DNA from: an uncultured Lachnospiraceae bacterium
Lineage (GTDB): Bacteria > Bacillota_A > Clostridia > Lachnospirales > Lachnospiraceae
Assembly (NCBI GenBank): GCA_947178085.1
Contig: CAMWWS010000007.1
Location: 1-21,508 of the forward strand
DNA length: 21,508 bases
Direction: 5' to 3'
A program made the translations under genes and the position numbers. Below the pieces are notes generated by a model. That model saw nothing but the letters and a program-made list of their open reading frames with translations. It did not search any database and had not been told where the DNA came from. Shown piece after piece: positions 1 to 7,541 of the stretch; the first letter of the stretch is position 1; each line of letters opens with the position of its first letter.

Positions 1-66
1 TAATTCTTTCAGACATTCCATATATACATGATAAAAAGTATGGCATACATAAATTCTTTGTTTCAT
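1..66 (-). CDS. N-terminus of a sialyltransferase-like glycosyltransferase (partial, runs off the left edge)
   Basis: The minus strand from 66 to 1 reads as 22 uninterrupted codons starting with ATG, giving a protein that begins MKQRIYVCHTFYHVYMECLK. A basic start, a short beta strand and a CHTxYHV motif are typical of the N-terminal Rossmann strand of GT52 / polysialyltransferase-type enzymes, which use CMP-activated nonulosonic acids. A Shine-Dalgarno-like stretch (AAGGACGGAATTAAGGAA on the minus strand, about 69-86) sits directly upstream, and an extended -10 lies at 109-117. The neighbouring genes make CMP-pseudaminic acid, so a CMP-sugar transferase here would be logical. That this is a real gene start is fairly well supported. 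The family assignment rests on 22 residues and is tentative. Another GT-B-fold transferase is the main alternative. Confidence 0.68.
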   Translation of the reverse strand, partial: MKQRIYVCHTFYHVYMECLKEL

Positions 67-108
67 TATTCCTTAATTCCGTCCTTCAACAATTATTAAT
101 ATAAAAGT

Positions 109-117
109 ATTATAGCA
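109..117 (-). promoter_or_regulatory. Extended -10 promoter for the left-edge minus-strand gene
   Basis: On the minus strand, TGC at 117-115 is followed by a perfect TATAAT at 114-109. At 17 bp spacing the -35 position (137-132) reads TACAAA, a poor match, but an extended -10 can work without a good -35. The predicted start near 102 would leave a leader of about 35 nt containing the ribosome binding site at about 70-86. Seen by eye only. Confidence 0.5.
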
Positions 118-135
118 TAAACCATATTTTTTTTG

Positions 136-141
136 TATAAT
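136..141 (+). promoter_or_regulatory. -10 element for the plus-strand membrane protein gene
   Basis: A perfect TATAAT lies 35 bp before the preferred start codon at 177. A TG directly precedes it, one base off the ideal extended -10 position. No convincing -35 is present at 16-18 bp. Transcription would begin near 148, leaving about 29 nt of leader with GGGAG at 161-165. A start codon at 159 would leave only about 11 nt, so this element also favours the start at 177. Confidence 0.42.
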
Positions 142-176
142 AAGTATCAATAAGAAAGATGGGAGCAAAATCGCAG

Positions 177-2201
177 ATGAACAGGAAAAAATGGATACCC
201 TTTCTTTGGCTGGCTGCCGCATCTCTTGTGGTAGAACTTATAACCTGTAATTTTTCAGCATGGAAAAGTATGTTTTACAAGGAACGGCTCGTTATTGAAA
301 ACATACTTGCAGAAGGTGGTATTGAAACAGAAGAAGGCTCCGGAAAATATATTGTACAGGACGACATTTTTACTCTGCATATTTCAGATGTAAACAAAGA
401 AATACACAACCTTTTCTTTGCGATGAACTTCTCTGACAATAACGCAGTTCCTTATACAATAATGCTTACCGATGAAGGGAATCACTATCCGTTTTATCTT
501 CCGGAAAGAATATTGATGCCTGGTATAAAGAAGAGCTATTATACAAATATATATCCTTCGGGAAAGGTCGGAAATCTGGATGTGCAGTTCACTCTTCCTG
601 CAGGCAGCCAGGTTACAATAAACGGAATCTATGCTAACACCCGAACCCCTTTTATGTTCAGTATAGGCAGATTTCTCTTTATTGTGGGATTCCTGTTCTT
701 ATTATATCAGGCTGCTGTCTCTAAAAAATGGCGGGAGGAAACGCTACGCCAGAAAAGCAAAAAGCAGCTTCTTATTACTGCTGTGGTAATCATTCTGTTA
801 ATAGGAATGTCATGGAAACTTGTCCATATAAATCCCATGTGCGTAGAACCTAAGTGGCCGCACCATAAACAATATCAGGAACTTGCAGAGGTCATATCAC
901 AGGGACATTTTTATCTGGACAAGACCCCCTCAGAGGGTCTTCTGAATGCTGAAAATCCTTATGATACCATTTATCTACAGGCAAACGGAATTGACTATCT
1001 TGCGGATTACGCTTATTATGACGGAAAATATTATGTATATTTCGGCATTGTTCCGGAACTTCTTCTATATCTGCCCTGTTATCTTATAACCGGGCATCAC
1101 ATTCCTAATTATATGGCGGTTTTTCTGTTTTATTGCGGCTTCATTCTGGCAGTTTTTGCACTTTATAGGGAGATATGCAGAAGGTGGTTTCCACATACGC
1201 CTTTTATTCTGTATCTAATCGCAGGAGTCCTCACCATTTGCAGCGGAAATTACCTGTTCATCATTTCAAGACCTGATTTGTACGATATACCTATTATGGC
1301 AGCAAACATGTTCACTGTAGCAGGTCTGTGGCTATGGATAAAAGGAAAATATGTTAATTCTGAAAAAGCTAAAAAAATTTGCTTTTTCTGCGGCTCGATG
1401 TGCATGGCGTTAGTCGCCGGCTGTCGTCCCCAGATGATCCTGTTTTCCATTCTGGCAATACCTCTGTTCTGGGATGAGGTGATTAAAAAAAGGGAGTTAT
1501 TCAGCAAAAAGAATTTGTGGGATACAGTGTGCATCTGTCTGCCTTACATGATTACCGCCGTGGGAATCATGTATTATAACAACGCCAGATTCGGCTCTCC
1601 GTTTGACTTTGGGGCAACATACAGCCTGACCAGCAATGATATGACGAAACGGGGATTTAATCTGCATCAGGCTCTATTAGGACTGTGGCATTATTTTGCC
1701 AGACCGCCTGTAGTCGAAAGTGACTTTCCTTTTCTACAGGGAGTTCAGATAGCTTCCGGCTCTTATATGGGAAAACTCAATTCCGAATATACCTATGGAG
1801 GATTGCTGGTTTCCAATGCTTTCTTATGGGTGTTGCTCTCTATAGGCGGCAGAAAACAGCTTCTGAAAAACAAGGGTATTTATGTCTTTACAATGCTGAA
1901 TATTGTCAGTTCAGTTATCTTATGCATAGTGGATGTAACAGGCGCAGGAATTCTGCAAAGATATATAGTGGATATGATATGGGGAATGTGGCTTGCCGCT
2001 GTACTTCTCTGGTTTGCCTGGGCAGAAGAAGCAAGGAATAACGGAATACTAAGAATCGTCATGCTCTGCCTGACGGCAGTTTGTCTGATGCAGGCCGCCT
2101 ACGGCTTCGGCGTGGTACTCGGATGCGGAGATTTAAGCACAAATATACAGATTGCAAATCCTAAACTTTTTTACTACCTGAAAGAGCTTTTCACGTTCTG
2201 A
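177..2201 (+). CDS. Large polytopic membrane protein, possible GT-C-type glycosyltransferase
   Basis: Encodes about 674 residues. An N-terminal membrane helix (about residues 7-26) is followed by a roughly 130-residue beta-rich, probably extracytoplasmic segment, and then by many hydrophobic helices. Segments such as YYDGKYYVYFG, the CRPQM stretch and a conserved-looking NARFGSPFDFG motif recall uncharacterised GT-C-like membrane proteins of Gram-positive cell-surface loci. I cannot name the substrate. The start at ATG 177 is preferred over the in-frame ATG at 159 because GGGAG at 161-165 lies 11 nt before it, while 159 has no proper ribosome binding site. It is the only complete plus-strand gene here. 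It ends 24 bp from the convergent ATP-grasp gene and so splits an otherwise one-directional locus. A role in adding or modifying a sugar outside the membrane is inferred from context. Confidence 0.8.
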   Translation: MNRKKWIPFLWLAAASLVVELITCNFSAWKSMFYKERLVIENILAEGGIETEEGSGKYIVQDDIFTLHISDVNKEIHNLFFAMNFSDNNAVPYTIMLTDEGNHYPFYLPERILMPGIKKSYYTNIYPSGKVGNLDVQFTLPAGSQVTINGIYANTRTPFMFSIGRFLFIVGFLFLLYQAAVSKKWREETLRQKSKKQLLITAVVIILLIGMSWKLVHINPMCVEPKWPHHKQYQELAEVISQGHFYLDKTPSEGLLNAENPYDTIYLQANGIDYLADYAYYDGKYYVYFGIVPELLLYLPCYLITGHHIPNYMAVFLFYCGFILAVFALYREICRRWFPHTPFILYLIAGVLTICSGNYLFIISRPDLYDIPIMAANMFTVAGLWLWIKGKYVNSEKAKKICFFCGSMCMALVAGCRPQMILFSILAIPLFWDEVIKKRELFSKKNLWDTVCICLPYMITAVGIMYYNNARFGSPFDFGATYSLTSNDMTKRGFNLHQALLGLWHYFARPPVVESDFPFLQGVQIASGSYMGKLNSEYTYGGLLVSNAFLWVLLSIGGRKQLLKNKGIYVFTMLNIVSSVILCIVDVTGAGILQRYIVDMIWGMWLAAVLLWFAWAEEARNNGILRIVMLCLTAVCLMQAAYGFGVVLGCGDLSTNIQIANPKLFYYLKELFTF

Positions 2202-2211
2202 GAAACTCTTT
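2181..2211. terminator. Possible bidirectional terminator hairpin between convergent genes
   Basis: AAAGAG (2181-2186) pairs with CTCTTT (2206-2211). After one mismatch, TTTTC (2188-2192) pairs with GAGAA (2200-2204) with one G-U pair, around a 7-nt loop. The hairpin overlaps the plus-gene stop codon and sits between two convergent genes, as expected for a shared terminator. The stem is AT-rich and no strong T-tract follows on either strand, so termination may be weak. Confidence 0.33.
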
Positions 2212-2225
2212 GACTATCTCATTTA

Positions 2226-3449
2226 TCATTCATACTCTACGTGCACAAACTCTAACGCTTTACTCCCGATTTCCATGGCTTCCTCTGCGCTGCCGCAGAC
2301 CGTAATGATATGCCCAAGCCTGTCATTGCTGGACTTTGTTCCGTTCACGGCGTCTCCTGCCTTTTTATCAATAACTACTTCCTCTACTCCCTGTAAGGTA
2401 TGGATTTCCTCGTCAATCCCAATACTTTTTATTATACCCTCTCTACCCTGTATAAAATGAATCGCTGCGCCCTTTTGCCATTTTTGCTCAAGATTCACTT
2501 CTTCACCTGTCGCAAGAAGCACGGAAGCTCCTACCATATCTATACCCGTCGATAGCGGAACTAATCTGGAAGTAATAAAATCTCCGCCCAGTCTTGCGGC
2601 AAGCTCTACGATCTTAGGTCCATCTTCAGTCACCTTTATTTCAGTATGGGAAGGACCATTCTGAAGCCTGATGGCGGATATAGCCTGCAATGCAACCTGC
2701 TTTATCTGCTCCTGTGTCTCCATGCTCAGGCGGCTCGGTTCGCTATGAGCTATTTCCACAAAATACGGCGGCTGCGTAATATACTTATCGGTAATGGTAA
2801 TAATCGTAGTCTCACCATTGACAGTCATCGCTTCGACGCTCACCTCAGGTCCTTTCATGAACTCTTCCACCATGACTATGCCGTTTCTCGAATTCCCTTT
2901 ACTGTATTCATAAGTTTGCCGCAGTTCTTCCTCTGTCCTTTTCTCCGTCTCATCTAAGGATACCACTCCCCGGCTTCCGGCATTATCTGCCGGTTTAACG
3001 ATGCAGCAGTTTTTAAGTTTTCTCACTGCATTCATAAATTCTTCAAAATTCCTTACGGAATAAAAATCAGGAATCGGTACATTATTCTCCTTCAGGCGCT
3101 CTCTCATATAACTCTTAATCGTAGCACATAAAGAATCTTCATACGACAAATCAGGCTGCTTTCCCAGCCTTTCATTCACATAAGCTGCTGTTCTCACAGG
3201 ACCGTCGCTGGTGGAAGTAATCACTACGTCCGGGCAGTAGTGCAATGCCTGACGATACACTTCCTCCTGATCCAGTGTACTCACCACAAGCTTTACATCA
3301 GCTAACTGAAAACCTACCGCATTCTCATCATAATCCACGAGAATAATCTGATACCCCAATTCCTTAGCTTTTCTGATAGCCGGAACCTGAAGCGCGCTTG
3401 CACCCAGAATCATCATTTTCTTCTGCAGCTCTGTCTTCTTTTCTGCCAT
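2226..3449 (-). CDS. ATP-grasp carboxylate-amine ligase of a pseudaminic acid module
   Basis: Encodes 407 residues. The N-terminal Rossmann-like pre-ATP-grasp domain begins with MMILGAS at residues 12-18. The ATP-grasp fold follows, with a lysine and glycine-rich loop VKPADNAGSRGV (151-162), the VEEFMKGPEVSVE segment (194-206), and the metal-binding region KIVELAARLGGD (279-290). ATP-grasp ligases of this type join a carboxylate, often an amino acid, to an amine through an acyl-phosphate. It is the last gene of the Pse operon, 50 bp after pseI. GGAG lies 9 nt before the start. Its position suggests acylation of an amino group on pseudaminic acid or a precursor, but the substrate is unknown. 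The fold is clear; the role is inferred. A distant carbamoyl-phosphate-synthase-like annotation is what automated pipelines would probably give. Confidence 0.88.
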   Translation of the reverse strand: MAEKKTELQKKMMILGASALQVPAIRKAKELGYQIILVDYDENAVGFQLADVKLVVSTLDQEEVYRQALHYCPDVVITSTSDGPVRTAAYVNERLGKQPDLSYEDSLCATIKSYMRERLKENNVPIPDFYSVRNFEEFMNAVRKLKNCCIVKPADNAGSRGVVSLDETEKRTEEELRQTYEYSKGNSRNGIVMVEEFMKGPEVSVEAMTVNGETTIITITDKYITQPPYFVEIAHSEPSRLSMETQEQIKQVALQAISAIRLQNGPSHTEIKVTEDGPKIVELAARLGGDFITSRLVPLSTGIDMVGASVLLATGEEVNLEQKWQKGAAIHFIQGREGIIKSIGIDEEIHTLQGVEEVVIDKKAGDAVNGTKSSNDRLGHIITVCGSAEEAMEIGSKALEFVHVEYE

Positions 3450-3499
3450 ATCCGCCGTCTCCGTTCTACATCTGCAATATTATGATTCCCCTTTGCGCT

Positions 3500-4552
3500 T
3501 CACATGATATGTTCCCAAGTCAGGGGCGTTCCCTTCACAATATCGCTCTTTGCCGTTTTTCCTAATATATCATCATAATACATTGTATGCATGCCAAATG
3601 CCGGACGGATGGAACGCACGTTATCCTCCGTAAATATCTCTCCTGCCCCTACATCCTTCACCACAAACAGAGAACGGCCATCTTCCCTGCTCTTTTTCTG
3701 TTTGTCAGTCAATTCGTAAGTCACCCTGCCAAGCGCTTTTTCCACGATGCGGATTTCATCAACCATCTGTTTAAACTCTGCAGGCTCCATAGAAAATGCC
3801 GCATCCGGTCCCCCGTCTGCCCTGGAAAGAGTAAAATGCTTTTCCACCATCTTTGCGCCCAATGCCACGCTTGCCACCGCCACTGCTGTTCCCATACTGT
3901 GGTCTGACAGCCCGGTAATAACATCAAATACCTGAGACATATTGGGAATCAGTTTAAGATTCATATCCTCATACGGGGAAGGATAGGTAGAAGTACATTT
4001 AAGCAGTATAATCTGTTCGTTTCCTTCCTCTTTACATACGCGCACTGCTCTTTCAATATCCTCAAGATATGCTATTCCCGTAGCAATGATAACAGGTCTT
4101 CCCAGCTTTGCAATCCTGCGTATCAAAGGAATATCATTGATTTCAAAAGAAGCAACCTTATATGCAGGCATATCCATTTCATTCATAAACTCCACTGCCG
4201 AAGCATCAAACGGTGAAGAAAAGCACTCCATCCCCAGCTCATTTGCAAGTGTTTTAAGCTTAGGCTGCCACTCCCACGGCGTATATGCCGTTTCATAAAG
4301 CTTATGGAGAGTCGTACCATCCCAGATTGTTCCTTGTGTAATCTGGAAATATTTATTATCACAGTCCAACGTAATCGTATCCGGCGTATAGGTCTGAAGC
4401 TTTACTGCGTCTGCACCAGCCTCCTTCGCCGCACGGATTATTGCTTCCGCACGGTCATAATCCTGTAGATGGTTCGCTGACATTTCCGCAACGATAAAAG
4501 TTTTTTCTCCTTCGCCCACATAGCGGTTTCCTATTCTTATTCTTTTATCCAT
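3500..4552 (-). CDS. pseI: Pseudaminic acid synthase
   Basis: Encodes 350 residues, the normal length of NeuB-family synthases. It condenses 2,4-diacetamido-2,4,6-trideoxy-L-altrose with phosphoenolpyruvate to give pseudaminic acid in the cytoplasm. The N-terminal TIM barrel (about 15-280) carries AEMSANH near residue 22, KLQTY at 51-55, and the two histidines expected to bind the metal, H218 in LSDHSMG and H239 in EKHF. The C-terminal SAF domain (about 290-350) holds RSLFV and NVRSIRP. The SANH and DNKYFQITQGTIWDG segments are characteristic of PseI rather than NeuB or LegI. The gene lies 18 bp after pseF, and a GAAGGACAGGG stretch precedes its start. Confidence 0.94.
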   Translation of the reverse strand: MDKRIRIGNRYVGEGEKTFIVAEMSANHLQDYDRAEAIIRAAKEAGADAVKLQTYTPDTITLDCDNKYFQITQGTIWDGTTLHKLYETAYTPWEWQPKLKTLANELGMECFSSPFDASAVEFMNEMDMPAYKVASFEINDIPLIRRIAKLGRPVIIATGIAYLEDIERAVRVCKEEGNEQIILLKCTSTYPSPYEDMNLKLIPNMSQVFDVITGLSDHSMGTAVAVASVALGAKMVEKHFTLSRADGGPDAAFSMEPAEFKQMVDEIRIVEKALGRVTYELTDKQKKSREDGRSLFVVKDVGAGEIFTEDNVRSIRPAFGMHTMYYDDILGKTAKSDIVKGTPLTWEHIM

Positions 4553-4570
4553 ATATTCACCCTGTCCTTC

Positions 4571-5260
4571 TTATTTTTCCCTCATCATACTATATTTGAT
4601 TTCCGCGAGTTTCCAGTCTGAAAAATTATCAATATCCTGAACCTCTGTTTCGTCTACGACAACAGGTACATAACCATCCGGCAGATTTCCTCTGCAGGCG
4701 CGGTATTTTTCAACATTATAGCAATAAAATTGTCCGCAGTCATGATAAATCGTTTCCAAATCCTGTGAACGTTTAAGAGCATTTTCCGGATAACAGTATT
4801 CCAGTCTTCCGTTTCTTACCACCATTCCCCTCTGCGGCGGAAAAGAAAAACCAACCACAGGCATAACGCCTGACGCTTTCTTTTCTATCAGAGTGTTCAT
4901 GGCATTCTTCAATTTTTCGGCGGTAACAAAAGGCGCAGTCGGGTAAATACATGCCATGTAATCGAATACCTTTTCCCTTTTTTCATACTCTTCCAGAACT
5001 TCCATCAAAACGTCATCCGTAGATGCAAAATCATTAGATGTAGCAGCGCTTCGCATAAACGGCACGCTTGCCCCCGCCTCTTTTGCTATCCCGGCTATTT
5101 CCTCATCATCTGTGGATACCATTATTTCCCCAAACAGCCCTGAAGAAATCGCCGCCTCTATAGAATAACAGATAATCGGTTTTCCCAAAAAATCTTTCTT
5201 ATTCTTACCCGGTATTCTTTTACTTCCTCCCCTTGCCGTAATAATCGCTATCGCATTCAT
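4571..5260 (-). CDS. pseF: Pseudaminic acid cytidylyltransferase
   Basis: Encodes 229 residues. It activates pseudaminic acid with CTP to form CMP-Pse. The nucleotide-binding signature ARGGSKRIPGKN spans residues 9-20, and STDDEEI (49-55) and RSQDL follow as in NeuA/PseF enzymes. YPTAPF and PVVGFSFPPQR are typical of the PseF branch. The acidic DIDNFSDW near the C-terminus is the usual metal-binding region. The gene sits between the PseG fusion (33 bp upstream) and pseI (18 bp downstream), matching its place in the pathway. The ribosome binding site is modest, with AGG 9 nt before the ATG. Without the neighbours it could be mistaken for a CMP-sialic acid synthetase (NeuA); the context settles it as PseF. 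Confidence 0.93.
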   Translation of the reverse strand: MNAIAIITARGGSKRIPGKNKKDFLGKPIICYSIEAAISSGLFGEIMVSTDDEEIAGIAKEAGASVPFMRSAATSNDFASTDDVLMEVLEEYEKREKVFDYMACIYPTAPFVTAEKLKNAMNTLIEKKASGVMPVVGFSFPPQRGMVVRNGRLEYCYPENALKRSQDLETIYHDCGQFYCYNVEKYRACRGNLPDGYVPVVVDETEVQDIDNFSDWKLAEIKYSMMREK

Positions 5261-5293
5261 ATCAGTAAACCTGTCCCTTTCCCGGTTTTTACC

Positions 5294-7513
5294 CTACAGG
5301 TAAAAGATTTCGTCTGCAATCCTCATAGCTCCCTTACCATCAGTTACTTCATACAGCCGCTGCTTCATCCTGTCTTGCATTTCTTCGTCTCTTAAAATCA
5401 TCTTAAGCTGACCGCATATGTTCTCAAGGCAGCTGTCCCTGTCTTTACGTATATCTCCCGCAAATAACATTCTTTCATTCTGCGCAAAAAATTCACTGTC
5501 ATACCGCTGATTATCCGCACTGACAAAGAACACTGTCGGTAACTGCATGGCACTAAGCTCAAACAGCATTGTTCCCGCCGCCGACACCGCTGCCATGCAC
5601 TGCTGCATCAGCTCCGCCATGTTGTTTACCCTGTAATGCAGAAGAATATTTGGGTGTCTATGTGCCAAACTCTCTAACTTCTTAACATTCCTGTTAAAGC
5701 TTCCGACTATTACATGAAAAACTATGTCTTCCAGCGCTTCTTCACCCACGGTTTTCGTTAGAATTCCCGAGAGCGCATCGCATATATCTCCGCCTCCTGA
5801 ACTTAGCAGCACATGAATATTTCCACCCGCTTCACTTTCCATAACCTTTGGTACATCATTATTTTCCGAAATCCTGCAAAACTCTTCACGAAGCGGCACA
5901 TAAGCAGTACCGAGAAGCAGTTTTGTCCTGCCGGAATATGTTTCTTCATATGGGAAACGCACATGATATGCATTATAATTCACGATCATATCAACCGGAT
6001 AGGCGGCGTCAAAGCAGTCGTCTATATAAATAATCTTGCAGATATCTCTTAAGCGTTCAAAGTATTCTGAAGTTACCTGATATGAGTCTACCAGCAGTTT
6101 TCCGCAGCCTGCCTTTTGCAGTTCTTCACGGAGTACAGGTATTTCATCCTCCATATGATTCCACTTTGTATGCAGACATACGTATTCCATGCCTGCCTGC
6201 TCAATCATCTCACGTGCGTACTCATCCGCAGTAAAGAAAAGTACCCTGCACACTTTACGCACAAGCTGTCCGGCTATTGTGATACAGCGCATAACATGTC
6301 CCATAGCTACAGTGTCATTTGCGTCCACACGTATACCGACAATTTCCTTAAGTCCGTCCGTCTCCTTATTTTCATACTGCTCCAGAACGTCTGCTATGCG
6401 CTGCATTTCTGTTATGCCGTAACGCTGGTCTATAGGCAGTGCCAGCAAATGGTCGTAAATGTATCGCTCATCCTGCGTCAGGGTCGCTTCATTCTCCTTT
6501 CCGACAGGCCAGAGAATAGGAGCATAGATATCGTGAACAGTCAAAAAGCTCTGCAGCGCTTCTCTATCAGACGCATAGATGGGAAAATACAAAGGCGCCG
6601 TATCATGAGCATTCTCCGCTTTCAATCCGCCTTCCGTGACATCTTTTTCAAATACATAAGTAAAATGTTTTTTTCCTGCAAGTCTTCCGCGCAAATATCT
6701 GTAGTTTTCATTCCTTCTCTTACTGCATGACTTCTCATTCTCTGCGTTAAGTATACAGGCCGCCTCGTCTGATAAGCCGCTGATTCCCTCATAATCATCC
6801 AGCCATCGTTCCATCTGACGATTCTTTTTCAGATAATCATCTTTCAATCTGCGTCTTTCTTCAACATTTCCACATCCATGCAGATATTCCCACTTTTCAG
6901 TCATCATTTCCAGCCTTTTTTCGGTAAATTCTGCATTGGGATATAACTTTTCATCCGAAATATCTTCATCCGCCGCTACAAATCCTCCATCAGGAACATA
7001 ATACCACTTGCGCAGGCTTCCGACTACATAATCCGCATCTTTCCCTACTTCGTCCAAATAATATGACTGGGTCACATCCTCCATAATACAGATTCCCTGC
7101 TTTCTCCATTCTCCAAGCAGGGGGCGCATTGCTTTCCACGTATCCATGCCGTAATACGGATGAATAAAGATCAGTCCCGGCTTTATCTGAGCTATCTGTA
7201 TGCGTAACTCGTCGGCGTCTGCCACAAGATTCTTATCAATATGATAGAAATGGATTTCCCAGCCGGCGCGCTCAAAAGGAAAAAATACCGTATCACACAT
7301 ATATGCTGGGAGAAGACATCGCTTTGCAATATCCGGCCTCTCCTTCTCAAGGCTTCTTAAAGCCAGAGCAATCGCTTCTCTGCCCGACGACGTAAATCTG
7401 ACTTTCTTTTTTCCGTATTTCTCTATTTCATCAAGCGTAAGCTCTCCTGAGTTTTCCCTGCCTTTATCGGCATAGCTGTCAGGATTGATTTCATAGATGC
7501 TTCCGATTTCCAT
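5294..7513 (-). CDS. pseG: Fusion of a DegT-like PLP domain with PseG UDP-sugar hydrolase
   Basis: Encodes 739 residues, more than twice a normal PseG. Residues 1 to about 385 resemble a fold-type-I PLP enzyme of the DegT/DnrJ/EryC1/StrS kind. TSSGREA (41-47) resembles the phosphate-binding loop, MEDVTQ (144-149) supplies D146, and SLRKWYYVPDGG (166-177) supplies K169, which aligns with the Schiff-base lysine. Residues about 388-739 are PseG. IRVDANDTVAMGHVMRC (394-410) carries the catalytic histidine H406, and SSGGGD (571-576) and VSAAGTMLFE (643-652) follow. PseG removes UDP from UDP-2,4-diacetamido-2,4,6-trideoxy-L-altrose. A separate PseC is encoded nearby, so the PLP domain is an extra activity of unknown substrate. 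A relic ribosome binding site lies at the junction (see findings). The frame is continuous across it. Confidence 0.88.
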   Translation of the reverse strand: MEIGSIYEINPDSYADKGRENSGELTLDEIEKYGKKKVRFTSSGREAIALALRSLEKERPDIAKRCLLPAYMCDTVFFPFERAGWEIHFYHIDKNLVADADELRIQIAQIKPGLIFIHPYYGMDTWKAMRPLLGEWRKQGICIMEDVTQSYYLDEVGKDADYVVGSLRKWYYVPDGGFVAADEDISDEKLYPNAEFTEKRLEMMTEKWEYLHGCGNVEERRRLKDDYLKKNRQMERWLDDYEGISGLSDEAACILNAENEKSCSKRRNENYRYLRGRLAGKKHFTYVFEKDVTEGGLKAENAHDTAPLYFPIYASDREALQSFLTVHDIYAPILWPVGKENEATLTQDERYIYDHLLALPIDQRYGITEMQRIADVLEQYENKETDGLKEIVGIRVDANDTVAMGHVMRCITIAGQLVRKVCRVLFFTADEYAREMIEQAGMEYVCLHTKWNHMEDEIPVLREELQKAGCGKLLVDSYQVTSEYFERLRDICKIIYIDDCFDAAYPVDMIVNYNAYHVRFPYEETYSGRTKLLLGTAYVPLREEFCRISENNDVPKVMESEAGGNIHVLLSSGGGDICDALSGILTKTVGEEALEDIVFHVIVGSFNRNVKKLESLAHRHPNILLHYRVNNMAELMQQCMAAVSAAGTMLFELSAMQLPTVFFVSADNQRYDSEFFAQNERMLFAGDIRKDRDSCLENICGQLKMILRDEEMQDRMKQRLYEVTDGKGAMRIADEIFYL
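6362..6367 (-). other. Relic Shine-Dalgarno at the PLP-PseG junction
   Basis: Minus-strand AAGGAG (6367-6362) encodes K383-E384 in the fusion. Nine bases later, at 6352-6350, comes CTT (L388), followed by codons for KEIVGIRVDA, which is where a free-standing PseG would begin. The CTT occupies the place an ATG would hold. This is consistent with two genes fused after loss of the second start codon. Chance occurrence of one hexamer is possible. Confidence 0.4.
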
Positions 7514-7541
7514 TCAGTAAACGCCTTTCTTTCATCTTCCT

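Noticed and set aside
3500..5260. Sialic acid (neuB/neuA) or legionaminic acid (legI/legF) assignment
   Set aside because: The synthase motifs, together with a short PseB-type dehydratase, PseC and a PseG domain, point to pseudaminic acid. No UDP-GlcNAc 2-epimerase (NeuC/LegG) or GDP-sugar pathway gene is present.
6340..6370. Two separate genes or a frameshift at the PLP-PseG junction
   Set aside because: The frame is open across the junction with no stop codon, and no in-frame ATG, GTG or TTG follows the AAGGAG at a usable distance. I report a fusion and treat the hexamer as a relic.
6116..6730. 204-codon plus-strand open frame
   Set aside because: It lies wholly antisense to the PLP-PseG fusion gene, which has clear domain motifs. 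Its translation is rich in histidine, cysteine and serine without any recognisable domain, typical of an antisense shadow.
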